The translations under genes were made by a program, and so were the position numbers. This document shows positions 57,924 to 64,000 of a stretch of DNA of 64,000 bases, one piece after another; positions within the stretch are counted from its first letter, which is position 1; each line of letters begins with the position of its first letter. Location: the NCBI GenBank assembly GCA_945870025.1, contig CAMBQN010000015.1, forward strand, positions 1-64,000, read 5' to 3'. Under the pieces are notes generated by a model that searched no databases, was not told the DNA's origin, and saw only the letters and a list, made by a program, of their open reading frames with translations. Source of the stretch: Akkermansia muciniphila (GTDB lineage: Bacteria > Verrucomicrobiota > Kiritimatiellia > RFP12 > JAAYNR01).

Positions 57924-58718
57924 ATGAACCGTTTTCAACGCGCCTTCGGCCGTCTGGCCGCACACAACCGCAAAGCTCTGGTCGCCTACTTCACGGCGGG
58001 CGATCCCCACTTTGACGCCAGTTACGCCGTGATGGACGCCGCCTGCGCGGCGGGCGTGGACGTGCTGGAAATTGGCGTTCCGTTCTCCGACGCCACCAGC
58101 GATGGACCCGTGATACAAGCTGCGGCCCGTCGCGCGTTGGACGCCGGGATGACTCTGAGCCGCGTCCTCGAACTCGCCGCCAAACTCCGTGCGGCGCATC
58201 CGGAGACACCGCTCGTCCTGTTCAGCTACTACAATCCGCTGCTCGCCTATGGGGTGGACCGCTTGGGGGCGGCCTTGGAAGCGGCGGGGGTTGACGGTCT
58301 GCTGATCGTCGATCTGCCGCCCGAGGAGTCGGCGGAGCTGACCGGGCGTCTGGGTGGCCGCGATCTGCCGTTGATCCGCCTTGTCGCGCCGACGACGCCG
58401 GATGATCGGATGCGTCTCATCGCCGATGGCGCGGGCGGGTTCATCTATCTCATCACCCGCACCGGCGTCACCGGGTCAGGCACGCTCGATCGGGCTGCCG
58501 TCGCTCGTCAGGCCAAGGCCCTGCAGGCGCTCAGCGCTATCCCCGTCTGCCTAGGGTTCGGCATTAGCACGCCCGCCGACGCCCGCGAATTGGGTCCGCT
58601 TGCCGACGGGATCGTCATCGGCAGTGCCTGGGGCGCACTGGCTCATGAGGCGGGCGCCGACGCGCCGCGGGCCGTTAGCTTGCGGGTGGCCGAGATCCGT
58701 GCCGCGCTGGATCAGTGA
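57924..58718 (+). CDS. trpA: Tryptophan synthase alpha subunit
   Basis: LVAYFTAGDP; DVLEIGVPFSDATSDGPVIQAAARRAL; CLGFGIS. Confidence 0.95.
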   Translation: MNRFQRAFGRLAAHNRKALVAYFTAGDPHFDASYAVMDAACAAGVDVLEIGVPFSDATSDGPVIQAAARRALDAGMTLSRVLELAAKLRAAHPETPLVLFSYYNPLLAYGVDRLGAALEAAGVDGLLIVDLPPEESAELTGRLGGRDLPLIRLVAPTTPDDRMRLIADGAGGFIYLITRTGVTGSGTLDRAAVARQAKALQALSAIPVCLGFGISTPADARELGPLADGIVIGSAWGALAHEAGADAPRAVSLRVAEIRAALDQ

Positions 58719-59328
58719 AGCATTCCCAGATATCCTGCAACCGGCGAATGGCGTCGTAAGGGGTCGCGCTGGCGCAAACATCGCGAACGACGGCAAAATT
58801 GATGGCACCCGCGCGAAGCACAGCGGGCAGGTTTTCCGCGTGGATGCCGCCAATGGCCACGGTGGTAATGGGCGACTGGCGTATGATGGCGCCCAGAGTG
58901 TCGAGTCCCAAGGTCGGGTCTGGAAGGTCCTTGGTGGGTGTGGCGAAGACCGGGCCGACGCCGATGTAATCCGGTTGCCTGGCGCACGCGGCCCCGGCCT
59001 GCTGCGCGTCATGCGTGGAGAGGCCGAAGAGCAAATGCGGATGACGGGCGCGGGCCGCGTCGAGAGGCTCGTCGGTCTGACCCAGATGGACGCCGTCGGC
59101 ACCCATGTGCGCGGCCAGATCGGCGTCATCATTCAAAATGAACCGGGTTTCGGAGCCCGCCGTGATTGCACGCACCGCACGGGCGGTCGTTTCTACCTGC
59201 TCGCGCGGAACGCGCTTCATGCGAAGCTGCAGATAGCGGATGCGGGCCTGCACGGCGGCTTCGGCGCACCGTTCGTAGCCAGCGACGGGGTTGGTCATGA
59301 CTAGATAAAGGCCGAAACGTTCGATCAT
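58675..59328 (-). CDS. thiE: Thiamine-phosphate synthase
   Basis: RYLQLRMK; RFILNDDADLAAHMGADGVHLGQTD; YIGVGPVFATPTK; VAIGGI. Confidence 0.9.
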   Translation of the reverse strand: MIERFGLYLVMTNPVAGYERCAEAAVQARIRYLQLRMKRVPREQVETTARAVRAITAGSETRFILNDDADLAAHMGADGVHLGQTDEPLDAARARHPHLLFGLSTHDAQQAGAACARQPDYIGVGPVFATPTKDLPDPTLGLDTLGAIIRQSPITTVAIGGIHAENLPAVLRAGAINFAVVRDVCASATPYDAIRRLQDIWECFTDPARHGSRPPAS

Positions 59329-60179
59329 GTCCAGTTTTCCTTGCGGGTGGGGAGAAGCGCGGCGGCGAGTACGAGTCCGCCGCCAGCGAGCAGGCGCGGC
59401 AGATTGGCTGATTCGCCAAAGACGAGGAAAGAGACCAGAACCGCCAGAGGGATTTTCAGATTGTTCATCACGGCGAGGGTGCCGGCCGAGGTGTAGCGGG
59501 CGCCCCGGTTCCACAAAAAGAAACTCACACCCGATGCAACGATGCCCAAGTAGAGCAAGGCAGCAAGCTGCTCGCGCGTCAGGCGGGCGATGGCGTCACC
59601 CAGATGGATGCTGGCGAGCGGCGCCGTGACCAGCGCGGCGCCAGCGTAGCAATAAAAGAAGACGCCTGCATCGCCCGGTTGCTTCTGGGCGTCCGCACCC
59701 GCATAGAGGCGCCGGTAGGCGAGCTGTCCGAAGGCGAAGGCGAGATTGGAAAGCTGAATCAGCAGAACGCCGACCAGAGAAGGTTGCACCACCGTGCCGC
59801 CAGCCTTGACGATGAGCGCGCCGAGCACAGCCAGTGTGGCTAGAATCGCGTTGATCGGGGCCAATCGGCGGCGCTGAAGATCATTGAGCGCAGTTATGAA
59901 AAGAGGCGTGGTGACCGTGAGCAGCGCGACCTCGTGTCCTTTGAGGTATTGAAACGACCAGTTATAGGCATGGTACATCACGCCGAATTGGATGGCGCCA
60001 ATGCCGGCAAACTGGAGCGCGCGTTTCCAGGGCATCCGGCGGGCAAACGGGACGAAACAGGCGGCGGCCAGAGTCAGTCGGAAGAACGAAACCACATCCG
60101 GATTGACCGGCTTCAGCGTGCTGCCAATCAGCCCGAATGAGAAGGCCCAAACCAGCGAAACCATGAGCAGAAGACTCAT
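59325..60179 (-). CDS. EamA/DMT-family transporter
   Basis: Ten hydrophobic segments; FALSFGLIGSTLKPVNPDVVSFFRLTLAA-type EamA start; 4-bp overlap with thiE. Confidence 0.85.
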   Translation of the reverse strand: MSLLLMVSLVWAFSFGLIGSTLKPVNPDVVSFFRLTLAAACFVPFARRMPWKRALQFAGIGAIQFGVMYHAYNWSFQYLKGHEVALLTVTTPLFITALNDLQRRRLAPINAILATLAVLGALIVKAGGTVVQPSLVGVLLIQLSNLAFAFGQLAYRRLYAGADAQKQPGDAGVFFYCYAGAALVTAPLASIHLGDAIARLTREQLAALLYLGIVASGVSFFLWNRGARYTSAGTLAVMNNLKIPLAVLVSFLVFGESANLPRLLAGGGLVLAAALLPTRKENWT

Positions 60180-62080
60180 GTGGGGGTAGCGCCTGACTCG
60201 ACGATGCCGTGGTAGCGGAGATAGGCGTCGGCCGTTTCATTGCCCATGTAGCGTCGGAGGGTTTTGGGCGATGCCTGCGACAGTTCAACCATGATCAGGC
60301 CGTCCACGACCGAGCTGAATTCAGGGTCGACGTTAAAGGCAAGCAACTTGCCGTTCAACTTGAGGTATTGGCGAAGCAGAATAGGAATGTCTTTGTGATC
60401 GGGCTCGATTTCAGAGACCAGCGTGGCCATGAGATCCAGATCGCCCAGAAAATGCCGATACTCCTTCATGCACCACTCGGCCCGGCGCGGAGGCTTGGGC
60501 GGAATACGCGGGGCGACAAACGAGACCAGATCTCCAGCCATGCAGATCTGCCGCATGCACGCAAGGATCATCCCGCGCGACGCCTCCCGGTACTCGTTGG
60601 TGATGCTCACCGGGCCGAAGAGCACGCGGTAATGCGGGTTCCGGCCGATATACGCCGAGATTCCCTTCCACAACAAATAAAGAGAGATGTAAGCCTTCTG
60701 ATATTCGGGGCGGATGAAGGACCGGCCCATCTCAATCGCTGGCTGGATACGATCCATGAGGCGTTCGTCGAACTTGAAGAGCGTGTGGGTGTAAAGTCCC
60801 TGCACGCCGTGGTCGCGGACGATTTCATCGGCGAGGCCGAGGCGGTAGCTGCCGATGACCTCCTGACGGACGCGGTTCCAGAGAAACGCATGGTTGTAGT
60901 AGTAGTCAAAGTCATCCAGATCGATTTCGTTGCCGGTCCCTTCGCCGACGGCCCGGAAGGTGATCTCGCGCAAACGACCGATCTCCCGAAGAATCGAGGG
61001 AATCTGGGACGATCGGGCGATGTAAACGGCCAGATCCCCGCTTTCGACAAGTTTGGCTTCCGGCGGCAACTGCTCAATTTCTCTTAACAGACACTCTGTC
61101 GGCTCGGGCGCGATGATTGGATCCTGTGGAAGGGCGCGTGGATGATGTTCCAGAAACAGGCGCCTTTGACGGCGAGTGGCTCGCTCATCGAGCAGGTAGC
61201 TGCGAAAACGCAGGTAGGTGATCAGCACGGCGTCGTCGGTGGCGATGCTTTCCAGACTCTTCCAAGTGAGCGGAGAACCGATGCGCACCAGCAGTCGGCG
61301 CCCGCGCTTGTTAACCAATTGTCGCGCCAGCATCAGGGTGCGCAGGCGGGGATGGATCATGCCCGCCGCATTGAATAGCGTGCTGTTTCGTCCGGGGAAA
61401 AACATGGGCACGACGGTGGCTTCGGTCTTCCGTATGATCGCCGCAATGCTCGGACTCCAGACATTGTCGCGCACGCGGTTGGCGCGGCGGTCGTAACCGG
61501 ACACCTCGCCTGCGGGGAAGACAATGAGCAGTCCGCCCTGCTTCAACCACGCCAGGCATTCCTTGATCGGCTTGAGGTTGGCGCGCGCCGAACCGGTCGA
61601 ACCGAAGGGGTCAACAAAAATAAAATCGTCGCGCATTTCAGGAATAGCATGCAGGAGATAGTTGGCCATCACGCGGACGTCCGGGCGGACACGGCGCAAC
61701 AACGATAGGAGCACGATGCCCTCCACGCCGCCGAACGGGTGATTGGCCACGATGACCACCGGGCCTGTCTTGGGCACGCCATCCAGATCGGTCTCCGCAT
61801 AGGAAAAGGCGACGCCCATGGATGCGAGGATGCGGTCGGAGAAGGGTTTTTCAGGATTGAGCCGGCAGGCACTGGAATAGATGTTGTCAACCTCGCGGAG
61901 GCCCATAGCGCGTTCGATCAGGCTGTGGGTGGGTCGCAGGAGGAGCCGGCACAGACGGTTCGGCCCCTTCTCCGGAGGAATAGTGAAGATCGGAGCTGGT
62001 TTTGTGTCCATAGTCAAAATCCTTTCAGAGCGATCATGCGGGTTCGGTCGTGTTTGGCGCCGGCAGCGCAGGCAGAACAC
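60176..62080 (-). CDS. Bifunctional acyltransferase, OlsF-like (PlsC-type N-terminus, OlsB/hemolysin-like GNAT C-terminus)
   Basis: VANHPFGGVEGIVL and FPAGEVSG (PlsC type); C-terminal EVIGSYRLGLADEIV...PEYQKAYISLYLLWKGISAYIGRNPHYRVLFGPVSI (Acetyltransf_5 type). Confidence 0.8.
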   Translation of the reverse strand: MFCLRCRRQTRPNPHDRSERILTMDTKPAPIFTIPPEKGPNRLCRLLLRPTHSLIERAMGLREVDNIYSSACRLNPEKPFSDRILASMGVAFSYAETDLDGVPKTGPVVIVANHPFGGVEGIVLLSLLRRVRPDVRVMANYLLHAIPEMRDDFIFVDPFGSTGSARANLKPIKECLAWLKQGGLLIVFPAGEVSGYDRRANRVRDNVWSPSIAAIIRKTEATVVPMFFPGRNSTLFNAAGMIHPRLRTLMLARQLVNKRGRRLLVRIGSPLTWKSLESIATDDAVLITYLRFRSYLLDERATRRQRRLFLEHHPRALPQDPIIAPEPTECLLREIEQLPPEAKLVESGDLAVYIARSSQIPSILREIGRLREITFRAVGEGTGNEIDLDDFDYYYNHAFLWNRVRQEVIGSYRLGLADEIVRDHGVQGLYTHTLFKFDERLMDRIQPAIEMGRSFIRPEYQKAYISLYLLWKGISAYIGRNPHYRVLFGPVSITNEYREASRGMILACMRQICMAGDLVSFVAPRIPPKPPRRAEWCMKEYRHFLGDLDLMATLVSEIEPDHKDIPILLRQYLKLNGKLLAFNVDPEFSSVVDGLIMVELSQASPKTLRRYMGNETADAYLRYHGIVESGATPT

Positions 62081-63335
62081 CGTGGCTGCAGGCCATCGCC
62101 TGCGTCAGAGCGAGAATAGCAGCTAGGGGAATGCCGATGCCTCGCACCAGCAGCGGGTGCCACAGCGCGGTCAGGGCAAATGCGCCGATGCCGGCCATCA
62201 GCCCGCCGGCAAGCCCCGTCTGCCAGGTCGGGCACCCCCGTGCGGCGCCTGCGGCGGCAAAGACTGCCCGGCCCAGAATGGCCATCCAGACAAAAAGCGC
62301 GGGCAGACCCAGTGAAGCGGCCAAGACGAGGTAGAGATTCTGGATGTCCGGCTCGGTCGGCCCGGTGGCATTGGGGACCACGTCGTAATACTGGCCGATC
62401 TGGCGTTGGTAATTACCTGCGCCTACGCCCGTCAGCGGATGGGTGAGGATCAGCGATGCGGCCGCCTGCCATTCGGGGTAGCGGCGTTCCGGCACACCGT
62501 TCGCGTCATACAAAGCGACAGACCGGAAGTGGGCGAGATCGTTCTCGCGCGGCAGGCGCGGCAGGACGAATACCTGCCAGAGCGTCAGACAAACGGCTGT
62601 GATCAAAAACAGCCGTGCGCCCTTTCGTGCGGCCAGCAGCAGCAGCGCCAGCGTGATCGCGGCATAAGCGGCGCCAGCCAATGTGACAGTCAGTGCGGCC
62701 AGCAGTACGAAGATGGCGACACTGCGCAGCAGCCTGCGGAGGGAATCGACCGCGAGGCCGAACAGGATCGGTGCCGTCAGCGCCAGATAGCCACCCAACA
62801 CATTCCGGTTGAGAAATAGGCCGCGAACCGCAAAGTCCTGGAGTCCCGAATGGACGTACTGCACGACGGCCACGGAAACGTTGACGAGCAGCGGTGCGAG
62901 GAGCGCCGCGAGTACGAGCGCCAGTCGTCGCGTGATGAGCGTGTTCGCAGGCCGGACAAAATCAAAGACGAGCAGGGGAGCGACGATAAGATAAAGGTTC
63001 AGTTGGACGACCTCTTTGACGGCGGCCGCCCGGTCGGCGGCCACACCGACCGAAACGGCGGCAATCAGCACCAGGAGTGCATGGGGCCAGAAGCGCCAGA
63101 ACGGGTGCGGCACGATTCCACAGGCGAAGCCCTGGCAGGGCACCAGCCGACGCCAGCGGCCGGTGACCAGGACGCCCAACAGCCAGCATCCGGCAACGGG
63201 CAACAGCAGCAGGTCGGCGGGTGAGACATTGACCCCGCGCGCGGCCGTGAAACTCCATTGGGTCGGTGCCAGCGCCAACGCCGCCACCAACCCGCAGCCG
63301 GCAAAGTATTCGAACACGCGTCCGACCCGCTTCAT
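62034..63335 (-). CDS. O-antigen ligase family membrane protein
   Basis: Multi-TM; LNRNVLGGYLALTAPI; HPLTGVGAGNYQRQ...NLYLVLAASLGLPALF. Confidence 0.77.
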   Translation of the reverse strand: MKRVGRVFEYFAGCGLVAALALAPTQWSFTAARGVNVSPADLLLLPVAGCWLLGVLVTGRWRRLVPCQGFACGIVPHPFWRFWPHALLVLIAAVSVGVAADRAAAVKEVVQLNLYLIVAPLLVFDFVRPANTLITRRLALVLAALLAPLLVNVSVAVVQYVHSGLQDFAVRGLFLNRNVLGGYLALTAPILFGLAVDSLRRLLRSVAIFVLLAALTVTLAGAAYAAITLALLLLAARKGARLFLITAVCLTLWQVFVLPRLPRENDLAHFRSVALYDANGVPERRYPEWQAAASLILTHPLTGVGAGNYQRQIGQYYDVVPNATGPTEPDIQNLYLVLAASLGLPALFVWMAILGRAVFAAAGAARGCPTWQTGLAGGLMAGIGAFALTALWHPLLVRGIGIPLAAILALTQAMACSHGVLPALPAPNTTEPA

Positions 63336-63901
63336 TTCGTTTTCACTCCCACCGGTTCCTGATCGACGGGGACGAAGCGCCGGTCGGCGCTCAGAATAAC
63401 CTGATCCAAACGGACACCATCCTCGCGATTGAGAACGGTGAGCGTGTTGGTGCCCGCTTTCAGTGTGATCGGCTTCACCGTCCGGGCGACGGGATAACGC
63501 ATCCAGTGCCACGTCTTGTACGTCGCATTCTCGCCGAACAAAAATGGGGCGGATTCATTGATTTTGACCGAGAAGGAGTTGCTGCACTCGTCCTCCCACC
63601 AGACGCGGCACCACAGCGTGTAATCGCCGTCAGATGGCACATTAACCGTCAGCACCGCCTGACCATGGGGATTATCGGGCGGGTTCCCCTTGCCTTGGGG
63701 AATCTCGAGATAGGCGGCGTTCGCTGCGCCCGGCACGTACTTCAAGCCATCGGGCACGGCGGCCTCTCGCACGACGACCACAGGGGCCTCGATGGTTTCC
63801 GCCGATTCAGCCTCGACCGTCACACGCCCGTTTGCCAAACCGGCAAGAGGCAAAATGGCCAGGGCAGGGATACCTAACAACAAAGAATGCCATTTAGTCA
63901 T
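63332..63901 (-). CDS. Secreted carbohydrate-binding-like protein
   Basis: Signal peptide; VTVEAESAETIEAP...YLEIPQGKG...GDYTLWCRVWWEDECSNSFSVKINE...GTNTLTVLNREDGVRLDQVILS (CBM-like beta sandwich). Confidence 0.55.
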   Translation of the reverse strand: MTKWHSLLLGIPALAILPLAGLANGRVTVEAESAETIEAPVVVVREAAVPDGLKYVPGAANAAYLEIPQGKGNPPDNPHGQAVLTVNVPSDGDYTLWCRVWWEDECSNSFSVKINESAPFLFGENATYKTWHWMRYPVARTVKPITLKAGTNTLTVLNREDGVRLDQVILSADRRFVPVDQEPVGVKTK

Positions 63902-64000
63902 GCGGAGACATTAGCACATTTCAGGGTTTCAAACAAGGGAGGTAATTTATCCCTCATGCGGCAAGATTAGGCTTGTTTGCAAACAGCAACCGTCATACAC

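Overview
The window is GC-rich bacterial DNA. I would guess the Kiritimatiellota/Verrucomicrobiota neighbourhood from gene content and from secreted proteins ending in ...FFRIR, but this is inference. Most of it is housekeeping: an M1 aminopeptidase, mutL, nadC/coaX/coaC, a KamA-like radical SAM enzyme, tgt, nspC, cysE, metX-metW, a Na+-pumping decarboxylase operon (oadG-A-B), rplM-rpsI, a DEAD-box helicase, tatD, addA/addB-like genes, a persulfide dioxygenase/rhodanese/YeeE sulfur module, trpB-trpA, thiE and an olsF-like acyltransferase. The main find is a ~9.3 kb co-directional accessory locus (~5.4-14.7 kb) inserted at the mutL start. It encodes an NTP_transf_5-type nucleotidyltransferase, a secreted protein, a secreted C25 (gingipain-like) protease, a PqqD-like RRE protein, a 59-aa candidate precursor peptide with a YxxPxV motif, an HprK-like kinase and an ABC exporter. 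This looks like a RiPP or peptide-phosphorylation system that lacks the canonical lasso enzymes (B2 protease and C cyclase). The locus lies between two 176-bp direct copies of the mutL 5' region, so the nucleotidyltransferase begins with the first 26 residues of MutL. I also see a 208-bp MITE in two near-identical copies, each with a 9-bp target-site duplication. Other mobile or repeat DNA includes two IS91-like 3' ends bracketing a histidine kinase, a truncated IS4-like transposase, and several short dispersed, tandem and inverted repeats. All assignments come from reading sequence and motifs; no searches were run.
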